Shown in pieces: positions 16,040-23,823 of a DNA stretch of 24,371 nt (its first letter is position 1; the number at the start of each line of letters is the position of its first letter). The DNA comes from an uncultured Rikenellaceae bacterium (GTDB lineage: Bacteria > Bacteroidota > Bacteroidia > Bacteroidales > Rikenellaceae): assembly GCA_949284665.1 (NCBI GenBank), contig CASDWR010000189.1, positions 1 through 24,371 of the forward strand, in the 5' to 3' direction. The notes under the pieces were generated by a model. It saw nothing but the letters and a program-made list of their open reading frames with translations. It searched no databases and was not told where the DNA came from. Both the position numbers and the translations under genes were made by a program.

Positions 16040-19000
16040 TCATTCGACCGTACCCGACAAGCATGGCTTACCGGATGAGCCGTTCACCGCCTCCCCGTTT
16101 TTGCCTATCTGCTCGCTCATGCGATCCAGACAACGCCACGCCTCTTCCAGACTATTTATATTTCTAACTGTCAAACCCACCCTATTATTGTTTTGCCGGA
16201 TAACAAATTTATCCGTCCGTTCCGACACATACCTCAGGATTGAGATAAAAAGGGAACTTTTATAATAAGGGGAGGAACCGTCCGAAACGAATTGCAACAA
16301 CATCAATCCGTTTTTCACCTTGACTTTTTCGAAGCCCAAAGCGACACAACGCCACCTCAACCGTACCACGTGCAACAAATCTTCAGCTGCTTTGGGCAGT
16401 GCGCCGAAACGGTCGGTAAGCATATCGACAAAACGTTTCAACTCGGATTCTTCGTTCATGTCATCCAATTCCCGATAGAGCCGCAATTTTTCGCCGCTTT
16501 GTCCGATATAACTGTCCGGCAGCAAAGCTTCCGTATCGGTTTCCACCGTACAGTCCGAGACGTACCGAAGCTGTTGCGACGACTCGACCCCCATCAAATG
16601 ATCAACATCCGCCGCTCCTTCGGCCCGTAATTCTGCGACCGCTTCCGAAAGAATTTTCTGATAGGTTTCGAACCCCATATCCGCAATGAATCCACTCTGC
16701 TCAGCTCCCAGCAGATTGCCTGCACCGCGGATATCAAGGTCTTGCATAGCCAAATTGAATCCGGCGCCCAAATCGGAAAACTCTTCGATCGCCCTCAACC
16801 GGCGGCGGGCTTCCGAAGTAAGCAACTCATCCGGGGGAGAGAGCAAATAGCAATACCCCTTCCGATCGGAACGGCCAACCCGTCCTCGAAGCTGGTGGAG
16901 ATCGCTCAGGCCGAAATTCTGGGCATTGTTGACGATAATGGTATTGGCATTGGGAATGTCGATACCATTTTCGACGATTGTGGTTGCCACCAGTACGTCA
17001 AATTCGCCGTAGATGAAATCCATAATGATCTTTTCAAGTTTCTGGGCCGGCATCTGGCCATGTCCTACGACTGTCCGGGCCTTTGGACACAGCCGTCGCA
17101 CCATACCTTCCATCTCGAAAATATCTTCCACCCTGTTGTGGACAAAATAGACCTGTCCTCCACGCCCCAATTCGAATTCAATAGCTTCGCGAATGATCTC
17201 TTCGTCGAACACGTGCGACTCGGTAGCGATCGGACGACGGTTCGGCGGCGGGGTTGCGATTACCGAAAGATCTCGCGCACCCATCAGCGAAAACTGCAAT
17301 GTCCTGGGAATGGGAGTTGCGGTCAGGGTCAACGTATCCACATGTACACTCATCTGGCGCAATTTCTCCTTGCTGGCCACACCGAATTTCTGCTCCTCGT
17401 CAATGACGAGCAATCCCAAGTCCTTATATTTTACATCCTTACCCAATATTTTATGGGTTCCGACAAGAATATCGATTTTCCCGGCCGCCAACTCTTCGAG
17501 AATCTCTCTGGTCTCTTTGGCGGATCGGACACGACTTAACATCTCGACTTTCACGGGAAAACCTTTGAGTCGATCGGCAAAAGTCCGATAATGCTGCAAA
17601 GCGAGGATCGTCGTGGGGACCAAAACGGCCACTTGCTTCGAATCGCACACCGCCTTGAAGGCTGCCCTGACAGCCACTTCGGTTTTCCCAAATCCCACAT
17701 CGCCACATATCAACCGGTCCATCGGCTGGGGCGATTCCATATCTTTTTTCACCAGTTCCACGGCCTTCTGCTGATCCGGAGTCTCCTCATACAGGAAAGA
17801 GGCTTCCAACTCATGTTGCAGGTAACCGTCGGGCGAGAAAGCGAAGCCTCCGCCCGCTTTCCTCTCCGCATAGAGAGCTATCAATTCCCGTGCAATGTCC
17901 TTGACAGCCTTTTTGGCAGCGGCCTTCATGCGTTGCCAGGCTCCCGTACCGAGTTTATAGATTCTCGGAGGGGTATCACTGTCTTTGTCTTTGTATTTCG
18001 ATATGCGATGCAGGGCATGAACGTTCACCAGGAGCACATCGCCGTCGCGATAGACCAGTTTCACCGCTTCATGCTGCTTACCGTTTTCGACAGTTTTGAC
18101 CAACCCTCCGAAACGGCCGACTCCATGATCGATATGCACCACATAATCGCCCACCTTCAATTCGTTCAGTTCCGCGATTGTCAAGCTTTCGCTCCGGTCG
18201 ACTTCTCCTCGAAGAGAATACCGGTGGTAACGATCGAAAATTTGATGATCCGTATACAGGCACAACCGCAAATCGTGGTCGACGAATCCTTCATGAAGTG
18301 TCATCGCAACCGGCACGAACTCGATTGTCTGCACGCCTATCGAGGCAAAAACATGTTCGAGACGTTCGATTTGCGCTCTGTTTTCTGAAAGGATGCATAC
18401 TTTAAATCCTTCGGACGTATGCGAGTGGATGTCTTCAGCCAGAAGTTCGAACTGTTTATTGAATGAAGGCTGAGGGGAGGTGTGTATCTCCACACTCGAC
18501 CGGCAGCGCCGCTCCTTGACGTCATCGCGACAAAACAGCATGCTCCGGCCTTCCGTTTCCGCCAAAAATTGTTTTCGACTGGTCACCTTTCCATCCACTC
18601 CTGCCGGGTCGCTCTCTTCGGCGACCAATTTCCGACGAATCTCGTCGAAACGTCGCAGCATGTAATCCGGATCTTCGATCCACCAAGTCGCCTCGCCCAC
18701 GAATTCAGCGAACGAGATCCTTGCTCCGCCATTCGAAACCCGTTTCAGGTCGGGGATGATCTCCACCTTGTCCAACCGGTCTGTCGAAAGTTGCGATGCA
18801 ATCTCGAAACGTCTTATCGATTCCACTTCGTCACCGAAAAAATCGAGTCGATACGGTTTGTTTTCGGCATATGAAAAGACATCGAAAATCCCTCCCCGAA
18901 TTGCATACTGTCCGGGTTCTCCCACGAAATCGACTTTTGTAAAACCGTATCCGGCAAACCGTTCCTCAAGGGTCTCCATGGAAATCGTATCGCCGACGGC

Positions 19001-19501
19001 GACTGTTGTGGTCTGGCGTTCCAATTCACGGATATCGGCCACCTTTTCGACCAACGCCTCAGGATAGGTACAGATCAAAAGAGAGCCCTCTCGAAAATTC
19101 CGTACGGCACTGAGCGCCGCCGTTCGCTGAACCATTCCCGAAGCATCCTCACGGCCGAACTGAATGGACCGTTTGTAACCTGTCGGGAAAAAAAGCACCT
19201 CATCTTCGGGAATCAACGCATAGAGATCGTTGCACAGATATGCCGCCTTATCCCGGTCATCACATACCAATACATGTATACCGCCGCATTTGCGCACTGT
19301 GGCAGCTGTGTAAAATGCGAATGAGGAACCGGCCAAAGTCTTCAATTCGACAGTATTCCCGCCGTACGCAGCGGCAGAGAGCCGATCGACTGCATCGGAA
19401 GAGGCGACGGCACCCATTATTTTTTCCCGTTCGGATAAGACCATGCCCTTACAACTCTTCCCTTGTCCCACTTCTTCCGCCATTCGGATTTTTCCGTCCA
19501 T
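16040..19501 (-). CDS. mfd: Transcription-repair coupling factor
   Basis: Mfd is a DNA translocase that removes RNA polymerase stalled at lesions and recruits UvrA. Numbered from the ATG at 19501 (1153 residues), the UvrB-like N-terminal module includes FPTGYKRSIQFGRED and QYAIRGGIFDVFSY, the RNA-polymerase-interacting CarD-like domain spans about 448-510 (LKVGDYVVHIDHGVGRFGG), Walker A is GDVGFGKT at 600-607, the DEEQ box is at 701-704, TATPIPRTLQ follows, and the motor ends with QLRGRVGRSDRKG. A TRCF C-terminal domain completes it. The reading frame is open to an ATG at 19609, but that would overlap rng by 103 bp; the ATG at 19501, five bases after the rng stop, fits family length better. 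ATGs at 19483 and 19444 remain possible. Confidence 0.96.
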   Translation of the reverse strand: MDGKIRMAEEVGQGKSCKGMVLSEREKIMGAVASSDAVDRLSAAAYGGNTVELKTLAGSSFAFYTAATVRKCGGIHVLVCDDRDKAAYLCNDLYALIPEDEVLFFPTGYKRSIQFGREDASGMVQRTAALSAVRNFREGSLLICTYPEALVEKVADIRELERQTTTVAVGDTISMETLEERFAGYGFTKVDFVGEPGQYAIRGGIFDVFSYAENKPYRLDFFGDEVESIRRFEIASQLSTDRLDKVEIIPDLKRVSNGGARISFAEFVGEATWWIEDPDYMLRRFDEIRRKLVAEESDPAGVDGKVTSRKQFLAETEGRSMLFCRDDVKERRCRSSVEIHTSPQPSFNKQFELLAEDIHSHTSEGFKVCILSENRAQIERLEHVFASIGVQTIEFVPVAMTLHEGFVDHDLRLCLYTDHQIFDRYHRYSLRGEVDRSESLTIAELNELKVGDYVVHIDHGVGRFGGLVKTVENGKQHEAVKLVYRDGDVLLVNVHALHRISKYKDKDSDTPPRIYKLGTGAWQRMKAAAKKAVKDIARELIALYAERKAGGGFAFSPDGYLQHELEASFLYEETPDQQKAVELVKKDMESPQPMDRLICGDVGFGKTEVAVRAAFKAVCDSKQVAVLVPTTILALQHYRTFADRLKGFPVKVEMLSRVRSAKETREILEELAAGKIDILVGTHKILGKDVKYKDLGLLVIDEEQKFGVASKEKLRQMSVHVDTLTLTATPIPRTLQFSLMGARDLSVIATPPPNRRPIATESHVFDEEIIREAIEFELGRGGQVYFVHNRVEDIFEMEGMVRRLCPKARTVVGHGQMPAQKLEKIIMDFIYGEFDVLVATTIVENGIDIPNANTIIVNNAQNFGLSDLHQLRGRVGRSDRKGYCYLLSPPDELLTSEARRRLRAIEEFSDLGAGFNLAMQDLDIRGAGNLLGAEQSGFIADMGFETYQKILSEAVAELRAEGAADVDHLMGVESSQQLRYVSDCTVETDTEALLPDSYIGQSGEKLRLYRELDDMNEESELKRFVDMLTDRFGALPKAAEDLLHVVRLRWRCVALGFEKVKVKNGLMLLQFVSDGSSPYYKSSLFISILRYVSERTDKFVIRQNNNRVGLTVRNINSLEEAWRCLDRMSEQIGKNGEAVNGSSGKPCLSGTVE

Positions 19502-19506
19502 TGTCC

Positions 19507-21051
19507 TTACAACAGGGTTCTGTTCTTTCTGTCCAGGATTTTCGTATCGACAATACCGAGCGACTGATCGATATTCAACTTGATCCGACACCGATACCGC
19601 ATCCGCCATTTCAGTATGAAACTGGGAAATCCCTTTTTAAGATAAGCCGCCACGAACGGACTCGCCACGAGACGCAGGAACTTGATTTTCTTGTCGGCTG
19701 CATAATAGGCGATCTGGTTTTCAATCTGCTGATCGAGAAGTATCGTAGGAGAGATTTTACCGGTACCGTTGCATGCCGGACACACCTCTTTCGATTCCGA
19801 AATCGCCTCCGGACGCACCCGTTGTCGGGTAATCTGCATCAAACCGAACTTCGACAGGGGCAGAATGGTATGTTTTGCTTTGTCTCCGGCCATCAGTTCC
19901 TGCATGGTAGCATGGAGTTTTTGCCGATTTTCAGCTTTATGAAGATCGATAAAGTCAACAATGATAATGCCTCCCATATCACGCAATCGCAACTGCCGTG
20001 CAATTTCAGCGGCAGCTGCAAGATTCACATCCATTGCCGTACTCTCCTGATCATCATCCACTTTTGCTCTGTTCCCGCTGTTCACATCGATCACATGCAT
20101 GGCTTCCGTATGTTCGATAATGAGATATGCGCCTCGTTTGAGGGAAACATATTTGGCAAAGAGCGATTTGATCTGTTTCGAGATATCGAAATGGTCGAAG
20201 ATCGGGGCGTTGCCCTTGTAGAGTTTGACAATCTTCTCCTTATCGGGGGCAATGATTTTGATATAATTCCGAATCTCTTCGTAGAGGGCCTGGTCATTGA
20301 CCGATATCGTACTGAACGACCCGTTGAGGGAGTCCCTGATAATGGTATTGGTCCGGTTCATTTCGCTCTGCAACAAAGCCGGAGGAGTCAGGGTCCGTAT
20401 ATTGTTCAAGGCAGCTTCCCATTTTTTGATAAGCGCCATGATATCCTGTTCGATGTCGGTCTCATTGCGTCCTTGTGCTGCCGTACGGACAATAACCCCG
20501 TAATTTTTAGGCAAGACGCCGTCCACGATCTTTTTGAGTCGTTTCCGTTCTTCGTTCGAACGGATTTTCTGGGACATGGATATCTTGTTCGAGAACGGGA
20601 TCAACACCACATTGCGACCTGCCAACGAAATGTCGGAGGTCAAACGTGGTCCTTTGGTTGAGATCGCCTCCTTGGCGATTTGCACCATGATCGACTGTCC
20701 GCCGGCAATAACGGATGATATCTTACCGCTCTTACCGAGAGCCGGTTCATAGCGCATCGTTTCGAACCGGATATTTTTCTTTCTGTTCGACAGATTGCCT
20801 ACGAGTTTATGCAAGGTGGGAAACTGGGTACCCAGATCTAAATAATGAATGAAAGCATCTTTCTCGTGGCCTATATTTATAAATGCAGCGTTGAGACCGG
20901 GCATGATTTTTCTCACCTTGCCCAGATAGATGTCTCCTACTGCAAAACCGTTTTTTACACTCTCCTTGTTCAGTTCGACCAACTGTTTGTCTTCCACAAG
21001 TGCGATTGTGATCTCGGTGGTCGTAACATTGATTATCAGTTCCCTGTTCAT
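19507..21051 (-). CDS. rng: Ribonuclease E/G family endoribonuclease
   Basis: This endoribonuclease cuts single-stranded, AU-rich RNA and in RNase G form matures rRNA 5' ends. The N-terminal S1 domain is at about 38-75 (VGDIYLGKVRKIMPGLNAAF), and the RNase H-like and 5'-sensor regions follow. The catalytic DNase I-like part contains HVIDVNSG with Asp322 and GGIIIVDFIDL with Asp366, which bind Mg2+. The Zn-link motif is CPACNGTGK with Cys424 and Cys427. At 514 residues it is RNase G-sized, with no long RNase E-type degradosome scaffold tail. It is the first gene of the long minus-strand run, with mfd five bases downstream. I see no canonical promoter in the 210 bp upstream, though a tandem 13-bp repeat is there. 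Confidence 0.95.
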   Translation of the reverse strand: MNRELIINVTTTEITIALVEDKQLVELNKESVKNGFAVGDIYLGKVRKIMPGLNAAFINIGHEKDAFIHYLDLGTQFPTLHKLVGNLSNRKKNIRFETMRYEPALGKSGKISSVIAGGQSIMVQIAKEAISTKGPRLTSDISLAGRNVVLIPFSNKISMSQKIRSNEERKRLKKIVDGVLPKNYGVIVRTAAQGRNETDIEQDIMALIKKWEAALNNIRTLTPPALLQSEMNRTNTIIRDSLNGSFSTISVNDQALYEEIRNYIKIIAPDKEKIVKLYKGNAPIFDHFDISKQIKSLFAKYVSLKRGAYLIIEHTEAMHVIDVNSGNRAKVDDDQESTAMDVNLAAAAEIARQLRLRDMGGIIIVDFIDLHKAENRQKLHATMQELMAGDKAKHTILPLSKFGLMQITRQRVRPEAISESKEVCPACNGTGKISPTILLDQQIENQIAYYAADKKIKFLRLVASPFVAAYLKKGFPSFILKWRMRYRCRIKLNIDQSLGIVDTKILDRKNRTLL

Positions 21052-21092
21052 TTAAATTCCATATTAACAGCCTCTTGATACCGGGATGCATA

Positions 21093-21128
21093 TCCGCATG
21101 CCGTTCCCTTGCGCTTCCGCATGCCGTT
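21093..21128. repeat. Tandem 13-bp direct repeat upstream of rng
   Basis: TCCGCATGCCGTT occurs at 21093-21105 and exactly again at 21116-21128, a 23-bp period (roughly two helical turns), 42-77 bp upstream of the rng start. Each copy contains the palindrome GCATGC. It could be a regulator site or a minor duplication. Confidence 0.5.
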
Positions 21129-21187
21129 TCTCATCATCCGGGGAAACCATTCGAGGCCATGTGCGTTTGGGAAAACCGCCACTAAAG

Positions 21188-21234
21188 AATAAATAAAGCC
21201 AAAGACCCATGCGATGTCTTCAGCTTTATTTATT
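21188..21234 (-). terminator. Terminator of the HU / basic-protein unit
   Basis: AATAAATAAAGC (21188-21199) pairs with GCTTTATTTATT (21223-21234). An inner AAGAC/GTCTT stem (21202-21206, 21216-21220) extends it past a 2x2 mismatch. Read on minus, the closing arm is GCTTTATTTATT followed by CTTTAG, a U-rich end. It lies 27 bp past the mini-protein stop and 137 bp before rng. Confidence 0.75.
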
Positions 21235-21261
21235 TCACACAGAACATAAGAAACTTACCGC

Positions 21262-21354
21262 CTACTTTTTCTTTTTATGTCTGTTTTTTCTCAGACGTTT
21301 TTTACGTTTGTGGGTAGCCATCTTATGCCCTTTTCTTTTTTTACCACTTGGCAT
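21262..21354 (-). CDS. 30-residue basic protein, AURKAIP1/COX24 (mS38-like) type
   Basis: Reading the minus strand from the ATG at 21354 gives exactly 30 codons and TAG at 21262. The protein begins MPSGKKRKGHKMATHKRKK and ends RLRKNRHKKKK, with more than half Lys/Arg and three further His residues, and no acidic residue. I recognise this as the short Bacteroidota family annotated as AURKAIP1/COX24 domain proteins, whose mitochondrial relative mS38 is a small-ribosomal-subunit protein. Binding to ribosomal RNA is therefore the likely role, by family and composition. It lies 43 bp after the HU gene with no separate promoter, followed by a good terminator, so it is probably co-transcribed with HU. 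It is easily missed by gene callers because of its size. Confidence 0.82.
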   Translation of the reverse strand: MPSGKKRKGHKMATHKRKKRLRKNRHKKKK

Positions 21355-21397
21355 AGTTTCTTGATTTTTTTAATTGGTGGTTAGAAAATCCCCGTTA

Positions 21398-21676
21398 TTA
21401 TGCGTTTTTCACTTTGACGGCAAAACTTTTGGAAGGTTTGAAAGCCGGAATGTTGTGTGCGGGAATCGTGATCGTCGTGTTCTTCGAAATGTTGCGGGCA
21501 ACCTTGGTCGCACGTTTCTTGATGATGAAACTCCCGAAACCTCTCAGATACACATTGTTTTTCGCAACAAGCGATCCTTTTACACTTTCCATGAATGCTT
21601 CAACGATTTGTTGAACCTGTACTTTCTCCACGCCAGTCTGTTTGGCGATTTCGTTTACAATATCAGCCTTTGTCAT
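21398..21676 (-). CDS. HU/IHF-family DNA-binding protein
   Basis: This small histone-like protein of 92 residues bends and compacts DNA. The N-terminal helices (MTKADIVNEIAKQTGVEK, then VQQIVEAFMESV) form the dimer body. NVYLRGFGSFIIKKR at about 42-56 is the HU signature. The beta-arm follows, with IPAHNIPAFKPSKSFAVKVKN carrying the intercalating proline in a PA(H)NIP-type variant of the usual NP.T motif and the conserved FKPSK. Length and order are canonical, so it is a genuine HU rather than one of the longer Bacteroidota HU-like proteins. It has its own two-part promoter and a predicted 5'-terminal mRNA hairpin. The COX24-like gene follows in the same unit. Confidence 0.95.
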   Translation of the reverse strand: MTKADIVNEIAKQTGVEKVQVQQIVEAFMESVKGSLVAKNNVYLRGFGSFIIKKRATKVARNISKNTTITIPAHNIPAFKPSKSFAVKVKNA

Positions 21677-21710
21677 ATCCGTAAAAATTTAAAAAATTGT
21701 TCTCGCATCG

Positions 21711-21724
21711 ACGGATCACTCCGT
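21711..21724 (-). promoter_or_regulatory. 5'-terminal mRNA hairpin of the HU transcript
   Basis: On minus, ACGGA-GTGA-TCCGT forms a 5-bp stem with a GUGA (GNRA-type) tetraloop starting about 3 nt from the predicted transcript start near 21727. Such structures can protect mRNA 5' ends; function here is inferred. Confidence 0.35.
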
Positions 21725-21733
21725 TACAACGTG

Positions 21734-21767
21734 CAAATATACAATATTTATTCTTTTAATTCCCAAA
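21734..21767 (-). promoter_or_regulatory. Two-part promoter of the HU gene
   Basis: On minus, TTTG (plus-strand CAAA 21764-21767) is followed after 22 bp by TATATTTG (plus-strand 21734-21741), matching the -33/-7 consensus. Start predicted near 21727, giving a leader of about 51 nt. Confidence 0.75.
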
Positions 21768-21999
21768 AGCGTAGCATTTTTTTATATTTTCTTTGGTTTC
21801 TTCATTCGAAATATTTGGGAAACAGAAATACTGGCCGCCATTCGTCCGAGGTGTATTGCAAAAACCGGCCCAAACTCGTTCAGAATCTCAACATAAAACA
21901 CAAAATACTGATTAACAGTTTTTTTTATTTTCACATTTACAGGTTGTTCCGACTATCTTCACACATTAATCCTGACAACAGCGCAATAATTGTCTCTTT
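21768..21999. other. AT-rich non-coding spacer between the HU and porX promoters
   Basis: The 383-bp divergent gap 21677-22059 contains the HU leader and promoter at its left and the porX promoter at its right. The 232 bp between hold no credible gene, RNA or repeat. A 19-codon minus-strand reading frame at 21782-21841 has no support. A plus-strand frame open through here merely continues from antisense HU sequence. Confidence 0.6.
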
Positions 22000-22036
22000 T
22001 TTGCATTCTTATAATAGGGAAGAATTTTTATTTTTG
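22000..22036 (+). promoter_or_regulatory. Promoter of porX
   Basis: TATTTTTG at 22029-22036 is a perfect -7 element. TTTG at 22000-22003 is a possible -33 element, with spacing of 25 bp, longer than ideal. Predicted start near 22043, leader about 17 nt. Confidence 0.65.
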
Positions 22037-22049
22037 TCGTACGACAAAA
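22032..22049. promoter_or_regulatory. 18-bp perfect palindrome over the porX -7 element and start point (candidate operator)
   Basis: TTTTGTCGTACGACAAAA is a gapless palindrome with 9-bp arms. It covers the last five bases of the -7 element and the predicted start point, 10 bp before the start codon. A dimeric regulator bound here would block initiation. Confidence 0.55.
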
Positions 22050-22059
22050 CGCAAGCCTT

Positions 22060-23622
22060 ATGAATGATGTCAAAATACTTTGGGTGGACGACGAGATCGA
22101 GTTACTCAAGCCCCATTTGCTTTTTCTGCGTTCGAAGGGTTACGATGTGGAGACCTCGAACAACGGTTTCGATGCCATCGAGATGGTAAGGAATACACCG
22201 TACGACCTTATCATCCTTGACGAGATGATGCCGGGTATGACGGGACTTGAAACCTTGCCGCGGATTAAAGAGGTACGACCCAATACGCCGGTCATCATGG
22301 TAACCAAAAGCGAAGAGGAAAACATCATGGACAAGGCGATCGGCTCGAAGATTGCCGATTACATTATCAAGCCCGTTAATCCGAATCAGGTACTGCTTTC
22401 CATCAAAAAGAACGTTCACTCGCGCCAACTGGTCACCGAACAGACAACGGCAGATTACCGTGCCGAGTTCGGTCAGATATCATCCTCCTTCTCCGAAGCC
22501 GCCACATTCGCCGACTGGTGTCATATTTACAAGAAACTGGTGAATTGGGAGATCGAGTTGACCGAATCGACGGATGCCGGCATCCGCGAGATTCTCTCTT
22601 ATCAGAAAAACGAGGCAAACAACGAATTCGGGAAGTTCGTAAAACGTCGGTACCTCGGATGGATCAACGATCGGGACGAAGAGACACCCGTCATGTCACA
22701 CACATTGATGAAGAGCAATATCTTTCCCATCGTGGAGCAACATCGGAAAACGACGTTGCTGCTGATCGATAATTTCCGTTACGACCAGTGGCGGTCGATC
22801 GATTCGCTTCTCCACCCCTGGTTCGACATCGCTTCCGAGGAGTTTTTTTGCAGCATCCTGCCCACTGCCACTCAATATGCGCGCAATGCTATTTTTGCGG
22901 GTCTGATGCCGTTGGCCATCGACAAGCTAATGCCGGACCAGTGGTTGAACGACAACGAGGAGGGAGGCAAGAACATGTACGAGGAGGATTTTCTGCGCAG
23001 ACAGCTGCAATCGGGAGGGAAATCCTGGAAAACCACTTTTGACAAATTGGTACGACCGGAAGCAGGACGCAAACTGATCGACAATATTCAACATGTATAC
23101 GATGCCGATTTTTCGGTGATCGTTTACAACTTTCTGGACATACTCTCTCACGCCCGTACGGAAACCGAAATCATACGGGAATTGACCGAAGACGAGGCTG
23201 CATTCCGTTCATTGACCCGTTCATGGTTCGAGCATTCCGATCTTTTTACGCTCTTGAAATTGCTTTCCGAACGCGGTCACACGGTAATCATCACCTCCGA
23301 TCACGGGACCATTCGCGTGGATAACCCGATCAAGGTGATCGGCGATCGCGAGACATCACCGAATCTGCGCTACAAAACCGGACGGAATCTCAACTATAAT
23401 CCGAAAGAGGTATTCGAGATCACCCGACCGCAAGAAGCCCAACTACCGCAGAGCAACATCACCTCCACCTATATTTTCGCTCTCGGACGCGACTTTTTCA
23501 CCTATCCCAACAATGCCAACCAGTTCATCCGGTACTATAAAAACACGTTCCAACATGGGGGTATCTCCATGGAAGAGATGATGGTTCCCTATATCGTACT
23601 CTCGCCGAAGGGGAATTCATAA
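22060..23622 (+). CDS. porX: PorX-type response regulator with PglZ phosphatase domain
   Basis: PorX controls type IX secretion genes in Porphyromonas gingivalis together with the kinase PorY and sigma factor SigP; many Bacteroidales carry it. Residues 1-120 form a receiver domain: acidic Asp10 and Asp11, phospho-acceptor Asp54 in LIILDEMMPGM, Thr82, and Lys104 in KPVNP. A helical linker follows to about 200, then an alkaline-phosphatase-like PglZ domain (about 210-515) with LLLIDNFRYDQW (Asp237), LPTATQYARNAIFAG with Thr271, matching the catalytic Thr272 of P. gingivalis PorX, and TSDHG near 415. PglZ in PorX acts on nucleotide second messengers. There is no DNA-binding domain. No porY or T9SS gene is in the window. 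All active residues appear intact. The name rests on domain order and motif match. Confidence 0.92.
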   Translation: MNDVKILWVDDEIELLKPHLLFLRSKGYDVETSNNGFDAIEMVRNTPYDLIILDEMMPGMTGLETLPRIKEVRPNTPVIMVTKSEEENIMDKAIGSKIADYIIKPVNPNQVLLSIKKNVHSRQLVTEQTTADYRAEFGQISSSFSEAATFADWCHIYKKLVNWEIELTESTDAGIREILSYQKNEANNEFGKFVKRRYLGWINDRDEETPVMSHTLMKSNIFPIVEQHRKTTLLLIDNFRYDQWRSIDSLLHPWFDIASEEFFCSILPTATQYARNAIFAGLMPLAIDKLMPDQWLNDNEEGGKNMYEEDFLRRQLQSGGKSWKTTFDKLVRPEAGRKLIDNIQHVYDADFSVIVYNFLDILSHARTETEIIRELTEDEAAFRSLTRSWFEHSDLFTLLKLLSERGHTVIITSDHGTIRVDNPIKVIGDRETSPNLRYKTGRNLNYNPKEVFEITRPQEAQLPQSNITSTYIFALGRDFFTYPNNANQFIRYYKNTFQHGGISMEEMMVPYIVLSPKGNS

Positions 23623-23680
23623 AGACAGCATGTCGACCCGAATTTCTTTCCGTTCGTGCGAACTGAGAGGGATGGCATGG

Positions 23681-23708
23681 GGTTCCGAATCGCATCGGAT
23701 TTCGAACC
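23681..23708 (+). terminator. Imperfect hairpin after porX
   Basis: GGTTC (23681-23685) pairs with GAACC (23704-23708). Past one C-C mismatch, a further five pairs including a G-U close a 6-nt loop. It lies about 60 bp after the stop codon. No T-tract follows, so it is a weak terminator candidate. Confidence 0.3.
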
Positions 23709-23795
23709 GTCTCACAAACCAAACGGACGGTCCTCGGCTTTCCGGGCGACAAGCCGGCAAAAGGGAATGGGTGGCATTATTTGCGGTTTTTTTGC

Positions 23796-23803
23796 TACCT
23801 TTG
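23796..23803 (+). promoter_or_regulatory. -7 promoter element of tsaE
   Basis: TACCTTTG matches TAnnTTTG perfectly, 20 bp before the ATG at 23824, so tsaE can be transcribed apart from porX. TTTG at 23780-23783 is too close to act as -33. Confidence 0.6.
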
Positions 23804-23823
23804 GGACATAATCGCAACAGCAG

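Noticed and set aside
19502..19609. Longer N-terminus for Mfd
   Set aside because: It would overlap rng by 103 bp and adds 36 residues with no Mfd similarity; the ATG at 19501 sits right after the rng stop.
19240..20661. Plus-strand open frame of 473 codons
   Set aside because: It is antisense across the mfd-rng junction; both minus-strand genes are unmistakable.
21782..21841. 19-codon minus-strand frame beginning MAASISVSQIF
   Set aside because: Too short, no promoter at a suitable distance, and no family I recognise.
21374..22063. Plus-strand open frame of 229 codons covering the HU-porX spacer
   Set aside because: Its first half is antisense HU and the rest is AT-rich promoter DNA; the translation is low-complexity and domain-free.
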